A stretch of DNA of 64,000 nt from MWDV01 sp002070715 (lineage in GTDB: Bacteria > Verrucomicrobiota > Verrucomicrobiia > Limisphaerales > MWDV01). The DNA lies in NCBI GenBank assembly GCA_035411585.1, contig DAONTI010000015.1, positions 1 through 64,000 of the forward strand, in the 5' to 3' direction. Positions 1-8,355 of the stretch are shown here, in pieces (the first letter of the stretch is position 1; every line of letters starts with the position of its first letter). The notes under the pieces were generated by a model. It had not been told where the DNA came from and searched no databases. It worked only from the letters and a program-made list of their open reading frames with translations. Position numbers and translations under genes: made by a program.

Positions 1-51
1 CTCCGAAAAGTGCGCAAAACCCCTGTAAACATTGGCTAGAATTGAGATTGG

Positions 52-140
52 CGGAGAGGGGGGGATTCGAACCCCCGATACGGTATTACCCGTATAACGG
101 TTTAGCAAACCGCCGCCTTCAGCCACTCGGCCACCTCTCC
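52..140 (-). tRNA. tRNA-Ser (anticodon GCU)
   Basis: Read on the minus strand this folds as a class II tRNA. The 7-bp acceptor stem is GGAGAGG paired with CCTCTCC. It has a D-loop with GGCCGAGTGG, anticodon loop TTTGCTAAA (GCT), a long variable arm and a GGTTCGAATCC T-arm. The long variable arm and anticodon identify serine (AGC/AGU codons). No CCA is encoded; position 52 is the discriminator G. The next gene is divergent, starting at 290. Confidence 0.97.
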
Positions 141-255
141 ATGTTTGCGCAAGCGTGTGGTCGGCTTCCGCCCAAACAATCGTTCTTGGCGGAGTCGGTA
201 TAAACTGATTCTCCGCTAGGGTCAAGAGGGGATCGGAACGAGTTCAATTTACACT

Positions 256-283
256 TTGAAGCGGCGGATGCCTGCCCTATAAC
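256..283 (+). promoter_or_regulatory. Sigma-70 type promoter before the Gfo/Idh gene
   Basis: A -35 box TTGAAG (256-261) and a -10 box TATAAC (278-283) are separated by 16 bases. The ATG lies only 6 bases after the -10 box, so the transcript would start at or next to the start codon (leaderless). Inference from sequence only. Confidence 0.5.
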
Positions 284-289
284 GTCCGC

Positions 290-1327
290 ATGGCATTGCC
301 TCTCAAGGTTGCGGTGTTCGGAACGGGGTCGCTGGGCAAGGAACACGTGCGTATTTACGCCGAACTGGCTGCGGCGGGCAGGGTGGAGTTGGCCGGCCTT
401 TACGACGTGTCGGCGGACGCGGCCCGCAAGGTTGCCGCAAAATACAACGCGCGCGTGTTTGATTCGGTGGCGGCCGCGGCGGCGCACGTCGAGGCGGTCA
501 ATATCGTTACGCCCACCACCACGCATTTCGAGCTGGCGCGCACGCTGTTGCATCAGGGCAAACACGTGCTTGTTGAGAAGCCGATGACCGATAATGCGGC
601 GCAGGCCGCCGAACTGGTCGCGCTGGCCCAGCGCCAGAATTGCGTGCTTCAGGTTGGGCACGTGGAACGGTTCAACCCGGTTTTCACCTATCTCGAGACA
701 GTGGCCACTCAACCCCGTTTCATTGAAACCCACCGGCTCTCGCCGTATCCGGCCCGGTCCACGGATATCGGGGTTGTGCTCGACTTGATGATTCACGATC
801 TCGACGTGGTGCTGGCCTTTGTGAAATCGCCCGTGGTCCGCGTGGACGCCGTGGGCGTGCCTGTGCTCAGTCAATCAGAGGACATTGCCAACACCCGCCT
901 GCGTTTTGCCAACGGTTGTGTCGCCAACCTCACCGTCAGCCGGGTCAGCCCGGAGCGGATGCGCAAGATCCGGGTATTCAGCAGCGGCGACGTGCCCAGT
1001 TACATCTCGCTCGATTACCGGGCGCAGGCGGGTTTCATTTATCGCATCGCCCGCGATGACGAGGCGGAAAGCTCGATTCTCAAAAAACTGCTGGCGGCCA
1101 AGCTTGGGGTGGGCAAGGACGCGGCCATCGTGAGTGAATTTGGCGGCAAACGCATCGTCCGCGAGCCGGTGCCCCTGGCGAAAGAGGAGCCGCTCAAGTT
1201 GGAGCTGCAACACTTTGTGAACTGTGTGCGCGAGCGGCAGACTCCTTTGGTCAGCGGAGAATCGGCCAAGCGCGCGCTGGATTTGGCGCTGGAAATCACC
1301 CGCCAAGTGCAGGAGCAGCACCCGTGA
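290..1327 (+). CDS. Gfo/Idh/MocA family NAD(P)-dependent oxidoreductase
   Basis: A 345-residue cytoplasmic oxidoreductase. The N-terminal Rossmann fold shows the dinucleotide motif GTGSLG (residues 11-16). The family EKP motif is at 96-98, GHVERFNP at 123-130, and the HD pair near 169-170 lies where the catalytic His of the family is expected. Its stop is 10 bases before the lpxB start, so the two are almost certainly co-transcribed. Known context: in some bacteria the oxidoreductase GnnA (UDP-GlcNAc 3-dehydrogenase for lipid A GlcN3N) is encoded beside lpx genes and shares this fold. A role on UDP-GlcNAc here is an inference, and no GnnB-like aminotransferase is visible. Substrate is otherwise unknown. 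The start ATG sits just after a good -10 box. Confidence 0.88.
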   Translation: MALPLKVAVFGTGSLGKEHVRIYAELAAAGRVELAGLYDVSADAARKVAAKYNARVFDSVAAAAAHVEAVNIVTPTTTHFELARTLLHQGKHVLVEKPMTDNAAQAAELVALAQRQNCVLQVGHVERFNPVFTYLETVATQPRFIETHRLSPYPARSTDIGVVLDLMIHDLDVVLAFVKSPVVRVDAVGVPVLSQSEDIANTRLRFANGCVANLTVSRVSPERMRKIRVFSSGDVPSYISLDYRAQAGFIYRIARDDEAESSILKKLLAAKLGVGKDAAIVSEFGGKRIVREPVPLAKEEPLKLELQHFVNCVRERQTPLVSGESAKRALDLALEITRQVQEQHP

Positions 1328-1337
1328 AGGACGCCCC

Positions 1338-2540
1338 GTGAAACGTCGCTCGATCATGTTGATTGCCGGAGAGGTGAGCGGCGACGCGCTTGCCGCGGAA
1401 CTGGTGGAGGCCTTGCGCGAAAAAATCCTGCAACACGAATCCCAACCCACAGCCGACGTGCAACCTTTGCACACCGCGTTGACGCCGTATTTTTTTGGCG
1501 CGGGCGGTCCGAAAATGGCCGCTGCGGGGGTGGACCTGGCTTTTGACCTGACCCGGCATTCGGTGATTGGCGTCTCGGATATGCTGAAGAAGCTGCGGAC
1601 GTTCCGGCGGCTCTTTCTACAATTGCACCGACTGGCCCGTGAACGGCAGCCGGAGGTGATCATCGGCGTGGACTACGGCGTGTTCAATCTGCGGTTCGCC
1701 CGGGCGATTCACCGGCATGTCCGCAAACATCGCCGCGCGTTTGTGCCGTGGCAGCCGAAGCTGGTGCAGTATGTTTCGCCGCAGGTATGGGCGTCGCGGC
1801 CAGGGCGCGCCCGGCGGTTGGCAGCCCATCACGATCTGTTGTTGAGCATCTTTCCGTTTGAGAAGGAATGGTATCGGCAACGGGCGCCCAAGCTGCGCGT
1901 AGAGTTTGTGGGACATCCCTTGGCTGGTCGCCGCGCGTCATCCGCCGTCCAACGTCCCCAAACCGGAGATGCAACCCGCCTCGTGTGTTTACCCGGGAGC
2001 CGCGCGGATGAGGTGCGTCGCCACTGGCCGGTGGTGACGGGCGCGTTCGTCCGGCTGCAGCGGGAACTGCCGAACTTGCAGGCGAAGTTGATTTTGCCGG
2101 ATGACACCTTGGCGCAATCCGCCCGCGCTTTGGGGGTGCCGTCGGGGTTGGTCCTGCAGGTTGGCGGTCTTTCCGAGGCATTGGCCCAGGCGGATTGCGC
2201 CTTGGCCAAGTCCGGCACCAGCACCTTGGAATGCGCGTTAGCGGGCGTGCCGGCGGTGGTGTTTTACAAAACGTCCTGGCCGAACTATTGGATCGGGAAG
2301 CGGGTGGTGAAGGTGAAGTATCTCGCCATGCCCAATCTGCTGGCGGGCGAGGCGGTTTTTCCAGAATTCATCCAAGCGGCGGCGACGCCGGAAAATGTCG
2401 CGCGCGTGGCTTTGGCAATTCTGCGGGATGAGACGCGGCGCGCGGCGATTCAATCCCGGCTGGCGACCGTGGTGGCTGGCTTGGGGGATGCCGGCGCCAG
2501 CACGCGCGCGGCCGAGGCCATTGTGAGGTTGCTCTACTGA
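1338..2540 (+). CDS. lpxB: Lipid-A-disaccharide synthase
   Basis: LpxB condenses UDP-2,3-diacylglucosamine with lipid X to form the lipid A disaccharide at the inner membrane. The protein shows the family N-terminus LIAGEVSGDALAAELVEAL, an FFGAGGPKM stretch, SVIGVSDML, the IGVDYGVFNLRFA region, YVSPQVWASRPGR and a C-terminal TSTLECALAGVPAVVFYK motif, all typical of this family. Length of 400 residues matches LpxB. The start chosen is GTG at 1338, preceded by GAAGGA about 6 bases upstream; ATG at 1356 is an alternative that still keeps the domain. An open frame continues upstream to 1224 but overlaps the preceding gene and is not needed. Presence of lpxB indicates a Gram-negative outer membrane with lipid A. 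Confidence 0.95.
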   Translation: MKRRSIMLIAGEVSGDALAAELVEALREKILQHESQPTADVQPLHTALTPYFFGAGGPKMAAAGVDLAFDLTRHSVIGVSDMLKKLRTFRRLFLQLHRLARERQPEVIIGVDYGVFNLRFARAIHRHVRKHRRAFVPWQPKLVQYVSPQVWASRPGRARRLAAHHDLLLSIFPFEKEWYRQRAPKLRVEFVGHPLAGRRASSAVQRPQTGDATRLVCLPGSRADEVRRHWPVVTGAFVRLQRELPNLQAKLILPDDTLAQSARALGVPSGLVLQVGGLSEALAQADCALAKSGTSTLECALAGVPAVVFYKTSWPNYWIGKRVVKVKYLAMPNLLAGEAVFPEFIQAAATPENVARVALAILRDETRRAAIQSRLATVVAGLGDAGASTRAAEAIVRLLY

Positions 2541-2553
2541 ATCCGAATGCCGT

Positions 2554-2931
2554 TCAGGCGGACGGCGCGGCCTTTTTCTTCCGTCCGCGTTTGACGGCGG
2601 GTTTCGCCGGAGGCGGTTCCGCAGGCGGCGCGGCCGGTTCTTCCGGCAGATACAGATAGCGCCCGCAGGTGTCGCACAACTGGATATCTTCCTGTTTCAT
2701 CAACGTCATGACGACGGCGAGGGGCAGTTTCATGTGACAGCCGGTGCAAACCTGGTTGCGCACGGCGATGATGCCTTTTTTCCCACGCACCATGAGGCGG
2801 TCATAATGGCCGAGGATGGGCGGGGGAATGCGGCTGCGGAGTTCTTGAATGATCGAGTCCCGATTTTTTTCCTTGATCTCTTTTAACTCGATGGCCTGTA
2901 AACGGACGAGGTCTTTCAGCAGATCGTTCAT
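2554..2931 (-). CDS. C4-type zinc-ribbon protein
   Basis: A 125-residue protein. The N-terminal half (about 1-60) is a charged helix. The central to C-terminal part carries two CxxC knuckles (CTGC and CDTC about 25 residues apart) that can hold one Zn, as in the DUF164/CT398-type zinc-ribbon family found in Chlamydiae and Verrucomicrobia. The tail is rich in Pro, Ala and Lys and ends in RGRKKK. The start ATG at 2931 is preferred over an upstream in-frame ATG at 3084, which would run into the hyfI-like gene. It follows the Ehr operon by 62 bases on the same strand and converges with lpxB. Function unknown; nucleic-acid or protein binding is plausible. Confidence 0.75.
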   Translation of the reverse strand: MNDLLKDLVRLQAIELKEIKEKNRDSIIQELRSRIPPPILGHYDRLMVRGKKGIIAVRNQVCTGCHMKLPLAVVMTLMKQEDIQLCDTCGRYLYLPEEPAAPPAEPPPAKPAVKRGRKKKAAPSA

Positions 2932-2993
2932 TGCAGTGCTCCTGACATGACGGGCAGTATGCGGCCGAATGGGAAAACGCGCCAGTTTCTTTT

Positions 2994-3779
2994 TTAGGAA
3001 ATTTCTTTGCCCGGAGAAGCCGGCGTCAACCGTCCCAGCAAGCGCAGCAACCCATCGAGGATGGTGATCGGATGCGGCGGACAACCGGGAATGAACAGGT
3101 CCACCGGCAACACACTTTCCACGCCGTCATGTTGCTCGGCATGCCCGGCGAATGGTCCGCCCGAGATGGCGCAGGCGCCCACGGCGATCACCAGCTTCGG
3201 CGGCGGCACGGCCGCCCAGGTTTTTTGCAGCGCCAGGCGCATGTTGCGGGTGACCGGACCGGTAATCACCAGGCCGTCCGCGTGCCGGGGCGCCGCGACA
3301 AAGCGAATGCCGAACCGGCTGAGATCGAAGACCACCGTAGTCAATACGTTCAAATCCGCTTCGCAGGCATTGCAGCCGCCCGCGCTGACCTGCCGCAGTT
3401 TGAGCGAACGCCCGAAGAGCTTCCGCGATTGTTCGTCCAACGCACGAGCCAGCTCCAATTCGCGTCCGTCAAAGTGCAGTGCGGCGCGGTGCGACGTGGC
3501 GAGCCGGGCGTCCGGGGTAAAATGCAACGCGCCGTGCGGGCACGCGCGTTCACATTCCGGACAGAAGAGGCAACGGCCCAAATCCAACTGCGGTTTTCCG
3601 GCTACGATCTTCAAGGCGGCGGTGGGACAAACCTCCACGCACGCCTGACAGCCGGGCGGACATTTCGTGGGGTCCAAGTGCGGCCGTCCGCGCAACCGGT
3701 CGGGCAGGGTGGGGGGCGCTGCGGGATAAGCGACGGTGCGGTATCCTTGATGAGCGCGGGCGAGCAGGACTTTTAACAT
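2994..3779 (-). CDS. hyfI: Fused ferredoxin / complex-I PSST-type small subunit (HyfH-HyfI fusion)
   Basis: A 261-residue protein combining two modules. Residues about 35-90 hold two [4Fe-4S] ferredoxin motifs (CPPGCQACVEVCP and CLFCPECERACP), as in HyfH/HycF. Residues about 125-255 are the NuoB/HycG/HyfI-type small subunit with GGCNACEAD, GACAISGG and PGCPPHP, supplying the four Cys of the proximal [4Fe-4S] cluster (N2 equivalent). In E. coli these are separate proteins. It follows hyfG by 9 bases and is the last clear gene of the operon. Role: pass electrons to the (Ni-free) large-subunit interface of the Ehr complex on the cytoplasmic face. The electron donor is not revealed. Confidence 0.88.
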   Translation of the reverse strand: MLKVLLARAHQGYRTVAYPAAPPTLPDRLRGRPHLDPTKCPPGCQACVEVCPTAALKIVAGKPQLDLGRCLFCPECERACPHGALHFTPDARLATSHRAALHFDGRELELARALDEQSRKLFGRSLKLRQVSAGGCNACEADLNVLTTVVFDLSRFGIRFVAAPRHADGLVITGPVTRNMRLALQKTWAAVPPPKLVIAVGACAISGGPFAGHAEQHDGVESVLPVDLFIPGCPPHPITILDGLLRLLGRLTPASPGKEIS

Positions 3780-3788
3780 CGGGTCACC

Positions 3789-5312
3789 TCACAGATCGTG
3801 GCCGCAGTAGGACAGGTTGAAACTCTTGTTGCAGAGCGGGAAATCGGAAATCTGCTGATCGCGCAACGCCAGGGCGAGCCCCATCCAATTGTGGAACGAC
3901 GGGTCCACCACCTTATAGTGCGCCCAGCGTCCGGCCGGGTCCGTCAGGACGACGTGGCAGATTTCGCCGCGCCAGCCCTCGCTCAAAGTGACCACCACCG
4001 ATTCCGTCGCCAATGCGCCGGGCGTCGTCTGCAAGGGCGTGGCCGGCAGGTGCCGCAGTTGTTCCTGAAGAAACGCCAGCGAACGCTGAATCTCCTGCCA
4101 CCGGACGTAGGCCCGCGCAAAGACGTTACCGGCAGCATCGCCCGACACATGAATTTGCGCGAAACGATAATGTCCGGAAGGAAATTGAGCGCGCACATCG
4201 CGTTCCACCCCGCTGGCGCGCGCCGCCACCCCCACGAGCCCCAGGGCCAGTGCGTGGTCGCGGGAAAGCCAGCCGGTGTTTTCGAATCGCGCCCGCACCG
4301 AGGAGGTGTTCCACAGCAGATTGACGGCGTTGGCGGTATCGGCGGCAGCCGCGGTCAAGCGTTGGAGCAGATCGGCGCGCCGTGATTCCTCCAAATCGAA
4401 CAGCACGCCGCCGGGCCGGACAAACCCGCGCCCAAACCGATTACCGCACAGCAAGGCGGTCATGTTCAGAAAATCGCCCCGGATGCGTCCGCAAAAACTG
4501 GCCGTGGGTTGGTAGCCGACGTCGTTGGCCAGCGCGCCCAAGTCGCCGGTATGATTGGCCAATCGTTCCAGTTCCAGCGCCACCGTGCGCAACACCTGCG
4601 CCCGGGCGGGCACGGAGCAACGCGCCAACGCTTCCACCGCCTCGCAATATGCCAGGGTGTGGCCAATCGTTGTGTCGCCCGCCAGCGTTTCCATGTAGGG
4701 CAGCGTGCGTCCGTTCGGCCCCCCCACCAACGCGCGTTCGATTCCCCGGTGCTGGTAACCCAAGGCAATTTCCAAATGGAACACATGCTCGCCGTGGCAT
4801 TGAAACCGAAAATGGCCCGGTTCAATGATGCCCGCGTGAACCGGCCCGACTGCGACTTCGTGAATTTCATCGCCTTCGACGCGGAAAAAATCGGTCACAC
4901 ACGGCTCGATCGCAACCTCCGCCGCACGATCCCAGGCGTCTTTACCGGAGCGATGGCTCGGATGAAAGCGGAGCGGTTTGAGCCACGGATGGCCCTCGGG
5001 TTTGACGCCCCATTGCTCGGCGATTTCGCGTTCAAACCAATGTGTTTGGGGACAGGCGGGGGTTAGGGAGGGATAGGCATCGCCCACTTCCGTATAACCC
5101 AGTTGGAGCTGTCCGGTGTCATCGTGCGCCAGGACTGCCCACAATCGCAGCGTGTCGTCGGAGAGCGGTTGTCCGAACAGCGCGGCCACTCGGCCCTCGC
5201 GTTCGCACGCTTGCAATACCGTTTCCCGAAAATCCGCCCACGAGAGGCGCGGCACGCGACTTAGCGCCACGGGTTCGCCGTTGTGAATCAGGCAAGGCGC
5301 CGGCGCGTTCAT
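3789..5312 (-). CDS. hyfG: Ehr/Hyf-type large subunit lacking Ni-binding cysteines (NuoC-NuoD fusion)
   Basis: A 507-residue protein with an N-terminal NuoC/30-kDa-like part (about 1-130, with HWFEREIAEQWGV) and a NuoD/HycE-like part (about 155-507). The family architecture equals HyfG/HycE. In real group 4 hydrogenases four Cys (CGxC near the N-terminal motif and DPCxxC near the C-terminus) bind Ni. Here the first pair is replaced in ETLAGDTTIGH (about 208-218, Ala and Thr at the Cys sites) and the C-terminal motif reads DPSFHNW (Ser472, Asn475). It therefore cannot bind the NiFe centre and is an energy-converting-hydrogenase-related (Ehr) subunit. The ATG overlaps the hyfF stop by 4 bases (ATGA), indicating translational coupling. 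Confidence 0.9.
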   Translation of the reverse strand: MNAPAPCLIHNGEPVALSRVPRLSWADFRETVLQACEREGRVAALFGQPLSDDTLRLWAVLAHDDTGQLQLGYTEVGDAYPSLTPACPQTHWFEREIAEQWGVKPEGHPWLKPLRFHPSHRSGKDAWDRAAEVAIEPCVTDFFRVEGDEIHEVAVGPVHAGIIEPGHFRFQCHGEHVFHLEIALGYQHRGIERALVGGPNGRTLPYMETLAGDTTIGHTLAYCEAVEALARCSVPARAQVLRTVALELERLANHTGDLGALANDVGYQPTASFCGRIRGDFLNMTALLCGNRFGRGFVRPGGVLFDLEESRRADLLQRLTAAAADTANAVNLLWNTSSVRARFENTGWLSRDHALALGLVGVAARASGVERDVRAQFPSGHYRFAQIHVSGDAAGNVFARAYVRWQEIQRSLAFLQEQLRHLPATPLQTTPGALATESVVVTLSEGWRGEICHVVLTDPAGRWAHYKVVDPSFHNWMGLALALRDQQISDFPLCNKSFNLSYCGHDL

Positions 5313-6787
5313 CGGCCACCTCCCAGGGTCGTGGTCATTTGGGTGAGGAGCGTGTTAAGCGGTCCGGGAATGGCCAGGCCCAACAGCAACACGATCACCG
5401 CCAGCACAAGCGGGGGGCCAATTTCCCACGGCTGTTCCGGTGGACTGGAGGACGCGGTGGTCGGGGGTGGTTCGCCCAAGGTCATGTTGAGCACCACCCG
5501 GGCCATGCCCACAAAGATCAATGTCAGACAGAGCAAAGTGCCCGTTGCGATCCACCAATGGCCGCCATTGAACATCGCGCGCAGGATGGTCAACTTGCTC
5601 AAAAAAATTCCGAAAGGCGGCAGCCCCGTGATGGCCAGAAATCCCGTCAGCCACAACACCCCGGTTACCGGCGCGACCTGGCGCAGGCCGCTGACGTGCG
5701 CGGCGGATTTGGTCTTGAATCGCGTGAGGATGTTGCCTGCCGTCAAAAAGAGCAGTCCCTTGGTCAGCGAATGGTTTGCCGCATGCAGCATTGCGCCCAG
5801 CACGCCGATGCCACCCAAGCCCGTGCCCAAGGCCAGCAATCCCATGTGTTCCACGCTGGAATAGGCCAGCATCCGTTTGTAATCGGCTTGACCAACGATG
5901 AAGATCGTGGCGACGCCCAGTGAAAGCAATCCCAGCGCAACGAGCAGGTCGCCGGCAAAGGCGTCGCAGCCGGCCGCCACGCAAATTTGCTGGGCGCGCA
6001 CGATGCCCAGGAACGCGCAGTTCAGCAGCGCGCCGGAAAGCAGGGCCGACACCATGGAGGGCGCTTCACTGTGGGCGTCGGGCAACCAGGTGTGCAACGG
6101 CGCCAGCCCCATCTTCGTGCCATAACCAACCAGGAACAAAATGAACGCCGCCCGCAACCACGCGGGTTGCAGCTCGCCCGCGCGCGCAACGAGTTCGCTC
6201 AACATCAAGGAATGGGAATTGGGACCGTTTCCGGCGGCGGCCATGGCGAGAAAGAAATTCGCCAGCAGGGCCAACGCCAGTCCCACCGAACAAATGAGCA
6301 GATACTTCCACGTGGCCTCCAACGAGCGGGGATGCCGATGGAAATAAACCAGCGGCGCGCTGGCCAGTGTCGTGGCTTCGATGGCGACCCATTGCAGCCC
6401 GAAATGCTGGCTCACTGTGACGAGGGTCATGGCCGTGAGAAAGAGCAGCAAGCACCCCACAAAGACCGCCGCCGGCACGTTGTCGAAAAGAAAACCTTCC
6501 TCCAAGTCGGTGGAGCGAGGGTTGCTTTCGCTGGCAAGATATCCGGCCGCATACACCGCGACCGCAAGGAACAAGAGGCTGGTGATGCTCAGAAACCACA
6601 AGCCCGCCTCGTCCAGCGCCAGCCAGCCGCGCAGAATCGGTTGGGGAGCAATGCGCCAGCAGGCCAAGGTTAATCCGGCGTGGATCGCGGCGGTGATCAG
6701 CAGCAGCGCCCGCCGGGCTTTCGGCGTTGGCAGTCCAAACGCCAGCAATCCGGCCAGGGCGGGGATGATGAGCAAAGCGAGTATCAT
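5309..6787 (-). CDS. hyfF: Hydrogenase-4 component F / NuoN-MrpD type proton-pumping membrane subunit
   Basis: A 492-residue polytopic membrane protein of the Proton_antipo_M family (NuoL/M/N, MrpA/D). The conserved antiporter stretch TKMGLAPLHTWLPDAHSEAP and a following Lys/His-rich region (KRMLAYSSVEHMG, HAANHSLTKGLLF) are visible, which form the half-channels for ion translocation. Length matches HyfF (about 500). It lies between hyfE (11-base gap) and hyfG (4-base overlap) in one operon. Role: one of two antiporter-like subunits of the Ehr complex in the inner membrane. Confidence 0.92.
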   Translation of the reverse strand: MILALLIIPALAGLLAFGLPTPKARRALLLITAAIHAGLTLACWRIAPQPILRGWLALDEAGLWFLSITSLLFLAVAVYAAGYLASESNPRSTDLEEGFLFDNVPAAVFVGCLLLFLTAMTLVTVSQHFGLQWVAIEATTLASAPLVYFHRHPRSLEATWKYLLICSVGLALALLANFFLAMAAAGNGPNSHSLMLSELVARAGELQPAWLRAAFILFLVGYGTKMGLAPLHTWLPDAHSEAPSMVSALLSGALLNCAFLGIVRAQQICVAAGCDAFAGDLLVALGLLSLGVATIFIVGQADYKRMLAYSSVEHMGLLALGTGLGGIGVLGAMLHAANHSLTKGLLFLTAGNILTRFKTKSAAHVSGLRQVAPVTGVLWLTGFLAITGLPPFGIFLSKLTILRAMFNGGHWWIATGTLLCLTLIFVGMARVVLNMTLGEPPPTTASSSPPEQPWEIGPPLVLAVIVLLLGLAIPGPLNTLLTQMTTTLGGGR

Positions 6788-6798
6788 GGCCGGAAGAC

Positions 6799-7440
6799 TT
6801 AGTCCTTCAAGGCGCTCAATTGGTCGGTGTCAATGTGGTCGAACTCGCGGTTGATGTGGAAGATGATGATGCCCATCACAAACACCCCCACGAAGACGTC
6901 CAGCAACACGCCCACTTCAACCAACTGCGGAGTTTCCACGAGCACGCCGGCACCGAATGTGAACACGCCATTTTCCAAGACCAGAAATCCGAGCACCTGG
7001 TTCAAGGCGCGTTTGCGGCTGATGATCAGAAACAAACCGCTCAGGATGGAGAACATTGCCACCGGCACCAGCCAGCGGGAGACCACTTCCACCGGCACCG
7101 GCAACCGGGTGCCCATCCAAAAGGCCGCGCCCAGCGCGCCCACGCCCGCCAGCAGGGACGTCAGATAACCGACATACGGTTCGACTTCCCGCGTCAATTC
7201 CGCTTCCCGGACCGCGCGAAACAGCAGCCAGGGAAACACGCCGCCCTTGATCACACCGCTGCCCGCCGCCAACGCGACGTGCTGCAGCGACAGCGCGTCT
7301 TGATGAGCCAGGAGCGGCAGCGCGCCCAGGATGAGCCCTTGCCGCGCCACGACCCGAATGGAGGCGCCGAGCCGGCTGGAAGCCAGCAACTTCAAGTTGG
7401 TCAGCACCACCAGCACCAGGATGAATTCAATCCAGCCCAT
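6799..7440 (-). CDS. hyfE: Hydrogenase-4 component E (NuoK/MnhC-like fusion membrane subunit)
   Basis: A 213-residue integral membrane protein with about six hydrophobic segments. The C-terminal part shows LGFLVLENGVFTFGAGV and FVGVFVMGIIIFHINREFD, typical of HyfE, which resembles NuoK-type subunits with a conserved Glu in the membrane (here in VLENG). It begins one base after hyfC ends and precedes hyfF by 11 bases. Length equals E. coli HyfE (216). Membrane-arm subunit of the Ehr complex. Confidence 0.9.
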   Translation of the reverse strand: MGWIEFILVLVVLTNLKLLASSRLGASIRVVARQGLILGALPLLAHQDALSLQHVALAAGSGVIKGGVFPWLLFRAVREAELTREVEPYVGYLTSLLAGVGALGAAFWMGTRLPVPVEVVSRWLVPVAMFSILSGLFLIISRKRALNQVLGFLVLENGVFTFGAGVLVETPQLVEVGVLLDVFVGVFVMGIIIFHINREFDHIDTDQLSALKD

Positions 7441-7441
7441 G

Positions 7442-8353
7442 TTATTTCAACCCCAAGAGGAACGCGGTGGCCGCGAGCGCGCCGGCGCCGACGAGCAATT
7501 GCGGCACGATCAACAAACGCAACCGCGCCATTACGGATTCCACCACGCCGACTCCGATGGCTACGAGGAACACGCCGCCCAATCCGGCGACCAGATTTGG
7601 CCAGGGAGACAGGCTGCCGGCGGGAATCACCATGCCGGTCACCAAGGCGGCGAACAGCCACAGCTTCAACGCGGCGCCGTACAAAATGAACGCAAAATCC
7701 GGTCCGCCGTGGTCGAGCACCATCACTTCGTGGATCATCGTCAATTCGAGATGGGTGTTGGGATCGTCCACGGGGATGCGGGCGTTTTCCGCGAGCAACA
7801 CGAGCCCCAACGCCACTACCACCAGTGCCAGCACCGGCCCCGTGTGCAGCCAGTGTTGCTCGCTCAAGGCTGCGCAGATCCGCGTGAGGGAAAGTTCTTG
7901 GGCCTGCCGGGCGAGGGTCGCCAAGGCAACCAACAGAGCCGGCTCGGCCAGCGCGGAAATCCAAACCTCCCGGCTCGCGCCCATGCCTTCAAAGCTCGAT
8001 CCCGTGTCCAACGCCGCGCCGACCATGGCGAACCGCATCAGTCCCAGCAGACCGGTGAGCAGAATAAAATCTCCCGGGAACTTCCAAAGTGCCGGTACAC
8101 CGCCCAGCGGCATCAGACACAAAGCGGTCAGCACCGCCGCCAGGCCGACCACCGGTCCGGCGCGAAAAACCCAGGTCGTGGTACGGCTGTACACCGCGCC
8201 TTTGCGCAGCAGCTTGGCAAGGTCGTAATAGACTTGCAGCAACGGCGGTCCGCGCCGACCGGCGAACCGCGCCTTGACCCGGTTGATCACGCCCAGCAAC
8301 AAAGGCGACAAGATCAACGCCAGCACCGGGGGAATGAGGGAAAGAAGGTTCAT
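7442..8353 (-). CDS. hyfC: NuoH/HycD-like membrane anchor subunit
   Basis: A 303-residue protein of the NADH dehydrogenase subunit 1 / HycD / HyfC family. Motifs include KARFAGRRGPPLLQVYYDLA (the cytoplasmic quinone-loop signature), GSSFEGMGASREVWISALAEP and ENARIPVDDPNTHLELTMIH, all close to HyfC. About eight hydrophobic segments follow. Start ATG at 8353, two bases after the hyfB stop; an in-frame open extension to 8674 lies inside hyfB and is discarded. It attaches the peripheral hyfG/hyfI module to the membrane. Confidence 0.93.
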   Translation of the reverse strand: MNLLSLIPPVLALILSPLLLGVINRVKARFAGRRGPPLLQVYYDLAKLLRKGAVYSRTTTWVFRAGPVVGLAAVLTALCLMPLGGVPALWKFPGDFILLTGLLGLMRFAMVGAALDTGSSFEGMGASREVWISALAEPALLVALATLARQAQELSLTRICAALSEQHWLHTGPVLALVVVALGLVLLAENARIPVDDPNTHLELTMIHEVMVLDHGGPDFAFILYGAALKLWLFAALVTGMVIPAGSLSPWPNLVAGLGGVFLVAIGVGVVESVMARLRLLIVPQLLVGAGALAATAFLLGLK

Positions 8354-8355
8354 CG

